A DNA stretch of 64,000 nucleotides from contig JAKSZP010006710.1 of NCBI GenBank assembly GCA_022478985.1, positions 62,001-126,000 on the forward strand. The letters run 5' to 3'. The stretch comes from Massospora cicadina (lineage: Eukaryota; Entomophthoromycota; Entomophthoromycetes; Entomophthorales; Entomophthoraceae). Made by a program: the position numbers and the translations under genes. Below are positions 24,235 through 35,530 of this stretch, in pieces (position 1 is the stretch's first letter; every line of letters begins with the position of its first letter). The notes beneath the pieces were generated by a model. The model saw only the letters and a list, made by a program, of their open reading frames with translations. It was not told the DNA's origin and did no database searches.

Positions 24235-25815
24235 CTAGTAAGGGCGAGACCTACACAAAACCACGTTCTTAGAGTGGACGTCAAGCCCTGCGAGAAAGCA
24301 ACTAGGGGAAGGGATGTTGAGATGTCGGATGAAGCTAATTGCAAAACCCAGAGTAGGGAGGAAAGCAACAGTATAAGAAGAGCCAATTGGCAAATAACCC
24401 CGAGTAATCCTAGTATGGTACCAGAGATGGAAGATTAGTCTTGAGCGCCTGACAACGGGCTTCATCAAGAACACTGGATATATGGGCTGGCAACAAAGAA
24501 GGTTTGCTTGATGGGGGTTGCCAATTCATGCCCCCTATCAATGCCATCAGAAGAAGATACCAATGGGATGCAACGGAGAAGAGATAGTAATGTAGGGAGC
24601 AGATTGCATTTTGTAAGCGATGACTACAGGCTTCTTAGAAGCTAAAGCTAAATGAACGGTGGAACCCAGGTGAGGCTGCAAGCTTTGTGGACCAACTTTG
24701 AATAACTTGGCCAGCAAAGTGAAGAGCATAAGTGGTGGTATCCCAATCCAGGATGTTATCAAGATCAGAGGGATTCAGCGCTAGGGTCAAAGCCTCAATG
24801 ACTTGGGCCTGGAGTTAAGAGTAGGGGAGCTCAAAGTGAATACTGTTAATGATGGTGAGCTCAGAAACCAGAACAGCCGGTTTGTAATATTGCCCAAGTT
24901 GGAAGAGTAACTCAGTAAGTAAAAATGACCTGGCAAGAAATGAACAATCAAGAGCAAATAACATATTCTCCAGAGCATCTATAACGATGGTCAGTGCATC
25001 AGTGATAGGAGCCAAATCCAGGAGAGTTTTTAAAGCCAACTCTAGAATTGATGGCAGAGGAAGAATTGGCTGAGAGTTGATAAAAATAATTGCAAGCCTG
25101 GTTTTGGAGGGATTAGTTACTGTTTCCAGTAATTCAACAGAAGGACTATCCGCTGATGCCAGACTAGGCGTATGAGTCTTGGAAGGACCATAGAGGAGGT
25201 TCTGCTGAGCATCCCGACTCATCTGCTGGTAGAGGCGAAGGTCTTGATCAGACAAACTATTAAGAAGCTGCTGGTATCACGACTTGGAATTTGACATATG
25301 AACTCAATGAGGGGGGATGTCAGACTTATATGAAAGTTGACATTATGCACTCTACAATTCATTAGGATCCAATTTTGGAGAAATTAATCTCAAAATTAAT
25401 GGGATGAGCTCTCCAAGAGAATAATTAGGAATTACTTAAGCAAGAGATTATGAGAGAATAAAAAGGGCGAATAAGAATTAAGTATTCTTAATTGAGCCAT
25501 GAAACGAACATTGATGGAAATAGTCTCCTGTCTAGGATGAGGAGAAAATCAGGAAATCAAGGATTCCAGACCAAGAATCCTGAATATGACAGCGGGTCAT
25601 ATACCCTGATGGGGGGAGAACTGGATCATGGGAATAATATCATCACAAGTAAATTGATCAGCCTGGCATGACAGTAGGTCATGAGGACCGCGCTCTGAGA
25701 AGGCGGTAGTGAGGAGGGAAGAAGAACACCATATGCCAGAGGTCATCCCAAGCAGCGTTGAGTATTGAAGAGTGTAATCCGCTTGAACCAATGAAGTATT
25801 TGACCAAGTGTACAA
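24235..25815 (-). pseudogene. Antisense ORF region of A2, possible spliced gene
   Basis: The better-preserved copy of the unknown antisense gene. The first ORF starts at 25815 (MYTWSNTSLVQADYTLQYST) and stays open 72 codons to 25597 (CQADQFTCDDIIPMIQF). The second ORF, 25255-24815 (146 codons), starts MSDQDLRLYQQMSRDAQQNL and includes LPSILELALKTLLDLAPITD and YYKPAVLVSELTI. Further reading in shifted frames goes to 24762-24547 (LFTLLAKLFKVGPQSLQPH) and 24474-24235. No zinc finger, signal peptide or clear membrane helix is visible. The 340-base gap between the first two ORFs carries the same TGA codon in both copies and could be an intron. The function is unknown; a captured host gene or an extra element gene are both possible. 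Confidence 0.5.
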
Positions 25816-25873
25816 AGCAGTGTTCTCATGCCCGGTCCTTTTCTAACTGGAAATGTAGGCAAGAGGGGGGATG

Positions 25874-27005
25874 TGTTGGGATTTTTTCCCATATTCCCAC
25901 CCTGATAGAATACCTGGAACGCTAGGGGAAAATTCCTTAAGGCGAAGTGAATTGGAAATCAGTTGGACCAAGTTTTGGATTAACTACATTTGGGGGATTT
26001 TGTGATATTTGACTGGTCATATCTGTTGGGTTTAATCCGCATAAATACTTAAGATCTCATTGGGAATAGTTGCCAATGAAATAGGGGCATCTGATAGTGA
26101 TTAACTATCAGGTGTACCAATTGGGATTGGTCAGGTTTCATTACCAACTTATTAGGAATGAGTAGCGAGTTGCAAGGTGAGTGATGCCGCCTGCAACTAG
26201 TGAATCGATTGGTTGGTGAGTGACCTGCCTTAATGGGTAATAAGTCCCATTACCTAAGCGGTCGCTAGCCAAATATGGTTGGTTTGCTTGGATCAAGAGG
26301 AAAACATTAGGGACATATTTTCCAACTCTTTCCGTTTGAGGTCTTGAGGATGTCCAATGATGGAATCCTAGCCAGAATGGGGAAGACCATCGCTGCTGAG
26401 AGAGGATGGGTTATTCAATGGCAACAGCTGTCATTTCATCAAAAGGTTGTCAACTGAGGGTTAGACAGCCGAATTCCCACTATATATATTCCCCAGGATT
26501 CACTATAATAAAGAAAGTCAAAAACTTATTTACAAAAACAGTAATAAGTAGATTATCCATTTGAAATAGTTAAACTATCATCAGCTTCCATTGTGCTTTT
26601 CATCTCAAGGATATTATTGCAGAAGGTAAAAATTGGAAGACTCTTAGAGAAAAGAGTAAAGATCTGAGCAGGGATCTACAGAAGAAGGAGCCACAATTGG
26701 GGTTAGCTGCCAACTGTGTATTGGATTGAAGATATTGTCATTTGGGTATGTCAGGAAGATCAGGTGGACAAGAGAATAAGGAACAAATCTTTTTAGACTA
26801 CGACATCACAGATATTTAATCAGGAATACTGGCTGAGAGTTGGGCTGAAATATAATTCATACTCAACCATGGATAATAGTCTCCATACTTTTATCAATTA
26901 ATAATTCATTATATACAACGTAACGAAGTGCACAAGGAAACTGAACCTGTGAAGTAAAAAGGTTACTGGGTTGTTTTCTGATAAAAACCCAAGTAAAACT
27001 TTACA
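25874..27005 (+). repeat. 3' LTR of A2
   Basis: Starts TGTTGGGATTTTTTCCC and ends CTTTACA, followed by the duplication CCTTA. It is preceded by the purine tract AAGAGGGGGGATG. 1132 bp. Confidence 0.9.
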
Positions 27006-27010
27006 CCTTA

Positions 27011-27625
27011 AGTCAAAATATTCAATAAGTTGAATTGTGAGGAACTTGAGAAAGTGCATCAGCTACTATTTATATTATCAAGATATTTTTCCACGTCAGA
27101 CGTCAATTATAGTCATATAAAAGACTAGGTATATAGTATTGACATTGGAGTATAATGTCCAAAAGATTATTGTAATATATTAATACAAAGGTAAAGGAGC
27201 ATAAAATGAAGACTGAGCTGAAAAAATTATTAGATGCTGCTTACTTATGCCCTCCCAGAGTCCATGGTCTTCCACAATATTATTAATAAAGAAGAAAAAT
27301 GGTGATCACAGAATAGTGATGATTTACAGGAGGCTATACAGCCTCAAAAAGAAGGACAGTATCCCATTCCAAGAATAGGCAATGCTTAGGCCTGACTTTC
27401 TAGCTCAAACATTTCTCTGGTATGAGTTTCGCCAGAAGTACCTTACAGTTGAATTTATCGCCATAAGACAAAGAAAGTTGCACCCTAATATGCACGTAAG
27501 GATTATTTTAATTCACACAGCCCCATGGATTATGTAATGCACCCGCCTCATTTCAATGGCAATGTATTATACCATGAAAAATCTTAAACTGAGCTGCGTG
27601 ATTGTTTAATTGTATGATATAACTG
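27011..27625 (+). pseudogene. pol: Element I: RT remnant between A2 and J
   Basis: RT of the B/C lineage in pieces. KTELKKLLDAAYLCP matches RTELMQLLDAGLLVPS of C. A block like RRKMVITE follows, then KKKDSIPFQE, a degraded substrate loop, and a MDYVMHPPHFNG-like block corresponding to GLCNAPASFQ. It ends with VIV-stop-LYDITV, the YxDD region, where the first Asp is Tyr (codon 27613-27615). Element J starts right after this motif, at 27626. It has many stops. The 5' part of the same element is at about 16.4-18.7 kb. Confidence 0.7.
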
Positions 27626-28254
27626 TGTTGGGATTTTTTATAGTGTCTTTTTCTACTATGTTCCAAAACTAGAGTTCTAATTAGTTGGGCGAATTTATAA
27701 ACTTATTTTACCTAAATTTGATGTTTATAGACTTCCATATTTGAAGTTCCAATTTAGCTTCTATTTTGAATAGTCAATTGAGCTTAGCTAATTTAATAAG
27801 CAGACTATCTTAGAGTATTGGGCTGAATTGCGGATAACTTTTAATGTTACTAACTCTTTTTTGGGCACAATTGTTGCAACTTTTTACAATATCTAGGAGT
27901 TTCAACCCAACAGCATAATGATGGTAATAGTTGATGTTTGATTAATTGTATTATGATTTCTGGAAACTTAGGTGATGTTGAAATGTTTGATGGGAATTTG
28001 ATTTCCATTAATGGCCTATATGCTACTTTAATTTCTTTCAAACAAAACACCTTAGTATTGCATACTAGATCTCACTAGCAGATTATTTATTTTATTGAGG
28101 CAACAGTTACCTGTGTACTTTTAAAATTAAGGTCTTATGTTTCTTTACCTGAACCATTTTTGGATTAGAGTGTGCTTTATATCATCAAATAGGAAGCATT
28201 GATATTTAAATTATAAAAACCCCATCATAGCTTTGCAGTCACCACTTACCAACA
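27626..28254 (+). repeat. LTR of element J
   Basis: Starts TGTTGGGATTTTTTATAG at a break in the I reverse transcriptase and ends ACCAACA, followed three bases later by a primer site variant, TGTTCTCACTACAGG (28258). 629 bp. The first bases resemble the A LTR but the rest does not. The 5 bases before it (AACTG) would be its duplication; the other end was not found in the window. A minus-strand ORF at 27850-28050 has no support. Confidence 0.65.
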
Positions 28255-28257
28255 AGT

Positions 28258-29164
28258 TGTTCTCACTACAGGTGGGAATCTGAGCTGAGTTATAACACAA
28301 AAAGTAGACCACTTAATGGAAGATGATTCAATATGGATGGGGAGCAATGCCTCCTTTGGAATGTGGACGCTTAGGGATTTTTATAAAATTAAAGAACAAA
28401 TCATGGTATTAGTAAGACTTTTGGTAATTTTGCTATTGAGTATGTCTACTATCTAAAGCGTTAGAAGAAACGCACGTTGAAAACCTTGAGTAGAAAGGAT
28501 TGAAGTCAAATTCAAAGAAATGGAGTGTAAAAGTTTAAGCACTGTTATCCCACTTAAAAAAGACTAACAATAACTCTCTAATAGTTGATAAAAGAAGAAC
28601 AAAACCAAAAGAATGACTAATTATCAAAAGGATAATGTTCCTTCATTTATTTAACTTTTTTAAATGACAAGTGGGATGTGGTTATTGCCCAAGATAATTA
28701 CTGTAATTGATTGTTTAAATACGGTGATCCAAAACCTTGTCCTACCCAGATTAGCAACCACTGATTGAACATTTAGTGAGGAAAAGGATGCCATTATAAG
28801 CGATTTTGGCAGCCCATAGTCCATGGCAAACTGAAAGCAATCATCTGAATGTATTCAGTTAAACAATCATGAAACCATATGTGACTTTAATAGCTCTATC
28901 TAAATGCGCATATTCTCACCAAGCAGGAGAGCTGAATTATTTAAATGCTCTAATTGCAATGAAAACAGCGCTCCATCCATGTAAAGAACTAAACTGGCCT
29001 TTATTTTTGCCTAAATTTTAACACAAAAACTCCACAGATGGTTGACCCTTAAAAATCTGTGAAACAACACTAGATGCGCCAAATTCAAGCTGAAAAAAAT
29101 TAAATTGTTTGGGAAAAATTGTAGACAAAAAGTCCAATTTTCCTGTCATGTATGTGGCAAGGAT
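28258..29164 (+). pseudogene. gag: Element J gag with zinc knuckle, split by D
   Basis: Decayed gag downstream of the J LTR. About 28900-29020 reads SKCAYSHQAGELNYLNALIA and LHPCKELNWPLFLPKF. The decisive part is at 29144-29164, which codes C-H-V-C-G-K-D. Its continuation beyond element D (59849 onward) codes G-H-G-L-S-F-S. Together they give a retroviral-type CX2CX4H knuckle in which the last Cys is replaced by Ser. D was inserted inside this motif (duplication AGGAT). The remaining frame has many stops. An integrase reading of the same bases was considered and dropped. Confidence 0.6.
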
Positions 29165-30161
29165 TGTCAGATATTCCAATATCGTCCATCTAGTGAAAAA
29201 TACTGGAGCATCGACTCTACATCAGATACCCCTCCAAAAACACCATAGTGGCAATCTTTTTTTTTAGTACTAGATGATAGTGGCAATCTTAGTGATTTAA
29301 AATTTTACTTTATATAACATTAATGGTAACACTAATTTAAGTAAAGAGTTAACGGTAAAATCAATCCCAATATATAGGCTTAAATGGGGTTATAATGTGT
29401 TCAAATATCTACCTTCAAGTGATTGAATAAGATCAATTAATATTTACTTTAAAGATAACAACTATCTCGCTTCCATTAGCTTGAGCCCAAGTCTCATTAA
29501 GATAAATTTATTTTACCTTCACTTATTGGATAAAACTGAGTAGCCATGACAAAGTGAAACCTTGTTCAAAAATCTGATTTGTTCTTTACAAGATTCTATT
29601 CTTTTAGTTTACATGTGATGATATGAACTTTAAACGCATGTATTATGGTATTAATTTCATTTGAAATTAAATTGCCCACTACTATTGGTATCTACCTCCG
29701 AGTTCAGTGGATTAACATAGTAAGCTGTTACTCATATTAGGACGTATCTATGTTTCCAGAGCTATGCAACATTTATAAAATGACATGCCATTATGAGGCG
29801 TGATGTGCCATTCCTTCCACATGTGATAGCCCTAACTCACGTGAGAGATGCAAAATTTTTTGACAACTAAATTCACGTCTATTAGTTATTTATCCATATA
29901 TTCATTCTTTTGAAATAATTTTTTACTGTAAAGATATAAACATAAAGTATTGTTATTACTTAAAAGATATGCTTATTCCTTTATTATCTATAGATTTGAT
30001 CTTTTTCATATCCAGCAAGAGTTAAGATAGAAAAATAAAAGGATAAGTTTGCCTCTTCTTTAATAGAAAGATGTGAAGTCTTAAAAATACTGCGACTTCC
30101 ATATTATGGGAATCCTGGAATAGCACCAAGCGATCAACCAAACTAGCCAAAAATATCTACA
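29165..30161 (+). repeat. 5' LTR of D
   Basis: Starts TGTCAGATATTCC and ends AAATATCTACA; 997 bp. Markers used to align the broken 3' LTR: CATCAGATACCCCTC (about 29230), GCTTGAGCCCAAGTCTCATTA (about 29480, cut to its first 20 bases in use), GTAAGCTGTTAC (about 29721) and TAGCACCAAGC (about 30121). Confidence 0.85.
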
Positions 30162-30163
30162 AA

Positions 30164-30179
30164 TGGTGCTTAATACAGG
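30164..30179 (+). other. Primer-binding site of D
   Basis: TGGTGCTTAATACAGG, two bases inside the LTR end. It differs from the A2/B/C site at two positions (CTC/ACT against CTT/AAT), consistent with decay of the same tRNA primer site. Confidence 0.65.
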
Positions 30180-31709
30180 AACACCCGTACACCACTAAGT
30201 TTACCACTGCTATCTTAATTTGAAACATATCAATGTACTCAAAAAGTAGTTTTTCGCTCTCTTGCACTAAATTGGGGAGCTAGATAACAAACATCTTACC
30301 CATGCCTCCTCTAAAGATAAGAAGATTTAACACTTCATAGAGTAAACTAAGGAGAGAGCATCCTGCTTCTCTATTGTTCTCAACCTCAAGATTATCAGGC
30401 ACAAAAGAACCTATGCGAGGTTCAACACAGTTAACTAACACTAGTATCTTTTGCAAAGACATCAAACAAGAGCTATTTAATGTGATACAACAATCTCACC
30501 CTGACTATAACTGCAAGAAAGTTAAGGAATAATACAACCAGTGGATCAAACGCCTAGAAGATAGCAACATGGGATTATTAGAATTCAGTTCCACTGCTCA
30601 AACTTGCATTGATATTGGAATTCTAAATACAAGCTCTCCAAAACTACTCAATTTCTCTCAAAGACAGCTGATATCACAGGAATCCACCCCGAGCTCACTC
30701 TACAATACAAAAAAATACTTGGAAGATCTATAAAAATCAAGGTTACTTAGTCAACCACACAATGATTCCAACTAAATTAAAAACAATGATCTTACTGCTT
30801 CTGCGGTATATGCCTTTAGAAGAATTGATACCTCCATCTACCTCTCTGACTTTTGAAGAGAAGATGACAAAATAGCTGAAAAGAAAAGATCCTTCCTACA
30901 GATCAGGCTCCACCAAAACAAACACTCATTTCCTTCGCCAGCAACTTCTACACTGACGCTCAATAGCTAACAGATGTAAATATCCTTACTCTTGATAAGG
31001 CAACTGCTACCATCTTCGCTGCAACTAAGCATGAACTGTAAATATCACAGCCTATTGAAGAAGTGAAGGAATTTTTAATCATTACACGACATATTTTAAA
31101 CTCTGAAGGATGATTGAACTACAATCAGATGATGTATTATTGCAACCTCTTCAACACCTAAAGTAGCACCAGTATCAAACCCCAGAGAAGGTATCTCAGG
31201 CCCTACTTACCACTGTAATAACTTGTAAGCACTTATTAACCACTTGAGAAAAGAACACTCAGCTTAGGTACAGGTACCCCTAATGCTGACAAGCTTAGTT
31301 TGCCTGTCAACAAATTTCCGGTTTACAACCTAAGCCACAAATTTAACAAACACAGAAGCCTTGTCAAAGATCAACCAAGAGACTAAGATTCTGCCTATCA
31401 CTCTGATCGATTTATGTATATTTTAGATGTCTCTGAGAACATAGCGGATGAACACCATATGGGCAACATGAACCTACCCATCCACACCAACAATTCTGAA
31501 GGGGGGTTAAAAGGATTCTCCTGATAAACAACACAACATCTTCTCGCCTAATCCTGGTCTAACACTGGAAGACTTGGCTCTAAACAATCCTAAGTATTGG
31601 GACCCTATGTCTACCTCTCTTATTTGCCCAAGACTTGACCTAGACCCACAAGAACGAGGGAAGAATTATGACTCCAATTCTCTGCTAACAATATTCTTGG
31701 AGGGGGCTC
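30180..31709 (+). pseudogene. gag: D internal region, gag-like remnant without pol
   Basis: The only internal sequence of D. Short open pieces read like a gag: MGLLEFSSTAQTCIDIGI, YAFRRIDTSIYLSDF, then a Lys/Gln-rich piece. About 31200-31250 codes PTYHCNNL and HLRKEH, which might be a ruined zinc knuckle. A final block (about 31560-31660) reads LTLEDLALNNPKYWDPMSTS. No protease, RT or integrase motif occurs before the purine tract GGAGGGGGCTC and the 3' LTR at 31710. The minus ORF 30280-30465 is a shadow. The gag call is tentative and rests on position and size. Confidence 0.45.
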
Positions 31710-31800
31710 TGTCAGATATTAAATATCTGATCCCTAATGAAGAATTTTGAAGCATCAACCCTACCATCAGATACCCCTCTTAAAATTTTTATAAGGACAA
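31710..31800 (+). repeat. D 3' LTR, piece 1
   Basis: TGTCAGATATTAAATATC...CATCAGATACCCCTC...GACAATCTAAAAC matches the first part of the 5' LTR (29165 to about 29290). It is interrupted by LINE copy L near 31800. Confidence 0.72.
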
Positions 31801-33700
31801 TCTAAAACTTTATTAATTTTTATTTCATAAATTTTTTCTATTTGGGGTAATCCAATCAGGGGACAGACATTACCAAAGAAATAAAAAACATTTTAAAAGT
31901 ATCAAGTGAGAAAAATGGCAATAATTCCAAGCAAAAAACACAATAACAACCAGACTAGAAATAGAAAACTGCTATATGACCATGGTGAAGGAATAGGGGG
32001 AATCAGGGGGCACTTCCTCAGTGGCACCATCAGCATATAGCAAGGCGTGGGTTAAGGAGGAATGAAAGGGTGTTGAGGCATCCTCTGGATCAGTTCCATA
32101 TTCCTAAGGGAGGACATGATAGATACCATGTGTCTTAACAATGGTTCCAGTTAATTGGTGAGATTGTGCTCTGAGTAGATACAGGCGTTGGTGAGCTTGA
32201 CAAAGGTGGCAATGTTGGTATGGGCATTTTGACTTTAGGGCCCCCTGACAATGTTACAATATTTAGGATTAAGTCATAGGCTGCTTTATATTATTGGAGG
32301 AGGGCCCTCTTACCTAAAGTAATAAGGGTAGCTGTGACTTCAAGAGGTAGTAGACCCTCAGCAAGCATTGTAACTAACTTAGCTGCATCTTGACAGAGAT
32401 AAAAACAGGTGGTTGATGCAGCCACATCAACAGCAAACTGATGGTCAGAGCGGAATGGATCATCGTTCATTTGGGAGCCGGAGAAGCAAGGGGAGAACTC
32501 TACGTTATAATCTGAATCCAAAATTGCTCAATGATAGTGTCAGATGGTTCAATGGGGTTACTCAATTTAGAAACCTAGGCCAATATTGGCCAGGGCTTTT
32601 GGTTGAACTGGATCATTCTATATCTAATTGAGATTTGATGGGAAAATTGGAAGGTGATTGTAAGCAAATGTTTGTCCAAGCCTCCACATTTTTGGTTGGA
32701 GGGTCAACGGATGGTTGGGGATTGTTAGGGATATTGGACGAGGGATTTTAAGGTGCTGGCATAATGACTGAACTGGAAGTGAGGGCATTGGAAGCAAGGT
32801 ATCCCTAGTATATTCCACTGGAAGGGCTTTGACATCAACTTCAGCATCAGAAAAATTTGTAGCAGTACGCTGACAAGAATTTTTAGAAGTTAAAACATAG
32901 AACAAAGAGGCAAATTTGTTATCAATTGTCAACGAGTGCTCAAAGGAAGTGGTCAAGTGCAGATACAACGTGAGACCGCAGATGGTTTTTTTGGAGATAT
33001 CTGAGTTAAGTGGTTATTTTACTAATAGAACATGGAACCACTAAGTGCTCAGAACATCTTGATATAGTGAAGTGGAGGATGAAGTTTGATCCATAGGCTG
33101 AGAGCCCCTGACATCAACTCCTTATATAACAACTGGGGTGGGAGGTGAGAAAGGAGGTTGGCAAAACTTACCACCAAATTGGTGTCAGTGAGAAGTTGAG
33201 TACAAGTCGAGTGATAAGAGTGTTATAACTTAATTTAGCTTATGCCGCCACCACAGCAGCCTCCCAAGAGAAGAACCACATGCAAAAATAGCCCTTATAA
33301 GGGCGGAAGTCAATGAAGCCCACTGGTGCGATATCATCTTTGATAAGCTTGATAATTACCTTGTTGGCTTATTGGAATAGTCACACATAGTTGACTAAAA
33401 GGCAAATATAAGGTATTGGAATGAGGTAGGGTGAGAGGGTAATGAAAATTGGGCGGGCGCGCGAAAAGTGGAGAACTAAGTCCTGCAGAGAGACATAACG
33501 GCTTTTTGATTTGCAAACTAGTCAAAGTAGTCTGAACACATTTTACAGCAGGGCGGAAAATGCTGGAGGGGTTTTACCGCTGACCTAAACTAGAGCAACG
33601 GGTGGGAAACATGGACATTGAGGGTGAATTGTTTATCGAGTGCTTGGGTTTGGTAATTTTAATGTTCTATTATAAATTTGCTCAGAAACTTAATGCCAAG
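31800..33700 (-). mobile_element. LINE copy L, ORF1-only type, decayed
   Basis: Minus-strand LINE relative of K and F. The 3' terminus (about 31835-31870) carries the family end box, here GTCTGTCCCCTGATTGG on the minus strand, followed by an AT-rich tail. The 5' end near 33700 (TTGGCATTAAGTTTCTGAGC, minus) aligns with the 5' end of K. It has the same size class as K (about 1.9 kb) and likewise holds only ORF1-like sequence. It lies in the first part of the D 3' LTR. I could not read an unambiguous target duplication. Confidence 0.68.
32291..33525 (-). pseudogene. LINE L ORF1 remnant
   Basis: ORF1-like protein in several frames. Minus frame 33525-33334 (FHYPLTLPHSNTLYLPFSQL) parallels RPHPLALPRSAIRYCLRVDY of LINE K ORF1. 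Frame 32968-32624 follows (FSDAEVDVKALPVEYTRDTL), and frame 32521-32291 has RSDHQFAVDVAASTTCFYLC, parallel to QSDHQLALAAVASPHC of K. No complete CCHC was found. The regular correspondence with K over three blocks shows a common origin; stops and shifts show decay. Confidence 0.65.
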
Positions 33701-33912
33701 TGGAAAGAATTATCTATATAATATTGATACTAGTATTCAATCGTGGTAAAGAGTTAGCGCTAGAATTAGAACTATTTATAGACTTCAAGGGGTATGATGA
33801 TTGCAAGTATTCTCCATCACCTGATTGGCTAAGATTAATCGAGTTATTACTTTACAATAATAACTGCCTCACTTCCAATTGGCTTGAGCCCAAGTATTAA
33901 TGAGATAATTTT
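33700..33912 (+). repeat. D 3' LTR, piece 2
   Basis: About 33700-33908 contains GGTAAAGAGTTAGCG and GGCTTGAGCCCAAGTATTAA, matching about 29345-29500 of the 5' LTR (GTAAAGAGTTAACG, AGCTTGAGCCCAAGTCTCATT, of which only the first 20 bases are compared). It ends at the tail of LINE F. Confidence 0.68.
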
Positions 33913-33925
33913 TATTAATTTTTAT

Positions 33926-34669
33926 TCAGGGAAGGCTGACCATGGGACAGACACTTCCAAAAACACCAAGATAACGAGGGCAACCCAAAGGAGCTGAGGC
34001 TACCTCCTGTTTCCAGCAGGACTGCCAGTGGAAGGAAGAGGGGGAGTGAAAGGGAAGGGCTGGGCCAAAACTGCACATGAGTGAAGGAAAGGGTCCAAAA
34101 AGAGGAATCAGATGGGAACCAGAATGACACCAACTGACGTTGGCGGGATGGCAGGTGGCCAAACAACCAACTTTTAAAAGTGATTGTAAGGTGAAAGAGG
34201 AAGCGACGCACAGCTTCATGGAGGGTTGGGATAGCTCCAGATAGTGTATCAAGGACCATAGTGTGGATAATCCAAAGCGATATTGAATCAATCAAGGTGC
34301 AGAGAGAAGAGTGGATAAGGGAGGTCGTGGAAAAGGCGAAGATGATTTTAGACAGGATGATAGCCTGCTCACGCTCCTGGCTAAAGAGGCGCATAACATC
34401 CCGCCAGATCGCCTGTGATGGCTATCAATCTTCCAAGCAATGGACTAATGACCCGTACTAACTGCATACAATGCATGAAGATTGAGAGGCATTGGACCAA
34501 TCAGCCGTGAGTTACACCTTTCTCAGGCATCACCACACTTGGGCGCGAATCTGGTGTTGTAAAAGAGGATGGTGAGTTACCGCCAAATGTCCTTCTGGGT
34601 CTCCAAAGAGTATGGGATGTCCATCTTGTCAAGGGTAGTCCTCACGGGAAATGAGGTGGGGACATTGGG
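33926..34669 (-). pseudogene. LINE F ORF2, C-terminal part
   Basis: The end of ORF2 beyond the E insertion. About 34490-34390 (minus) reads, across one or two stops, C-I-V-C...H-C-L-E-D...A-I-W-R-D-V-M-R-L-F, the CX2C...HX...C plus W pattern typical of the C-terminus of many LINE ORF2 proteins. The frame 34394-33915 then stays open 160 codons; it is rich in Ser, Phe and Leu, and its second half may be out of frame. It terminates about 20 bases before the 3' end box. The stops argue against function. Confidence 0.55.
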
Positions 34670-34673
34670 GTAC

Positions 34674-35530
34674 TGTAAGAAGAGCGTCTATAGCTCTCCA
34701 GTTCCCAGCACGGCGGTGCTCGGTGCACAGACCCAATGCCAGGGAACTAGTCGTTAATGCCAGAGGAATTAGAGCCCAGCAGAGGGTGCTGGAGCAATAA
34801 CCACTGAGGCATAGTATTGCGAATTTTATAATAAAACCCATAGAAGGGCGACGCGGTGCACATATTGGATGGGGTTAGGTGGCCCAGGTTGGAGGGATCC
34901 TGGGCAGACAAACGGTGCATGAGGATAGAGCTTAATGGTACCTGCAATGGCAAGTGTAATGGAACGTGAGACCTCCTCAAAGAGGCTTGCACACAGGAGC
35001 ATTCAGAATATCATAAAATAAAAAATGAATTAGAATGGGGGATAGGTTTATTTGGTAAGTTGACCAACAAGGAATTTTGGTCAGGGAAAATGTAATTTTA
35101 GCTTGGGTGGGGAAATTGGGGTTATGCCGCAGTGAGCCCAAGCAGCGGCTCACCAATAGGGTGATACTGCCAGCTGAGTTAGTAAAAAATAGGCTGAAAT
35201 TGAATTCACTCGAGTTATCAACTTAAGTTGGATTGGACCTGAGCACTATTTCATAGGCGGAATGAATTTTTAACCCTTGTTACAAAACTAAGTAAACTGA
35301 ACCATCCACCTTGATATAGAAGATAGTTTGTTTTAATGCTTGAGCTGCTGTCAGGGGCTGGGCGTTTGGTGCACCACTGGTCCCAACCTGGTCATATTTT
35401 GCCTGGACCCAGCGTTGGTCCAGGGTGCTCTTCAGGTCAGGAAGGGCCTGCAACTTCACCTTCTGGGCCTCCAGGCGCCCAGCCTTGTCTTTGGGGTTGA
35501 TCCCCACTATTATGTCATGTTCACATGACA
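34674..35530 (-). repeat. 3' LTR of E with terminal palindrome
   Basis: TG...CA ended; 857 bp. Its pol-side end is the perfect 8+8 palindrome TGTCATGTTCACATGACA (35513-35530). It differs from the other E LTR by transitions only over the first 98 bases compared at the left end. It contains an ORF (35531 side to 35280, minus) that begins in the palindrome (MSCEHDIIVGINPKDKAGRL) and is also present in the 5' LTR; it is probably a chance ORF or a pol tail, not a proven gene. Confidence 0.9.

Larger units (their letters stand above)
18729..27005 (+). mobile_element. Ty3/gypsy element A2, full length, CCTTA duplication
   Basis: An 8277-bp element. LTRs lie at 18729-19866 and 25874-27005, and the duplication CCTTA flanks it at 18724-18728 and 27006-27010. 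Inside are a primer site, a leader and gag region in poor condition, pol (about 21200-23800), a spacer with GGACC motifs, and the antisense ORF region (24235-25815). It is the second copy of the A1 family and allows comparison across the whole 3' half. It sits in element I: the I protease-RT linker lies on its left and I RT on its right, in the same orientation. Confidence 0.93.

Noticed and set aside
28680..29100. Integrase C-terminus in the 28.7-29.1 kb remnant
   Set aside because: The phrase ending NWPLFLPKF looked like the end of an integrase core, but the CX2CX4H knuckle at 29144, completed beyond D, and the nearby LTR and primer site make gag of J the better reading.
33915..34394. 160-codon Ser/Phe-rich ORF as an independent membrane protein
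   Set aside because: It lies at the 3' end of LINE F, next to the C-terminal Cys/His block of ORF2 and the end box. Its hydrophobic look comes from composition.
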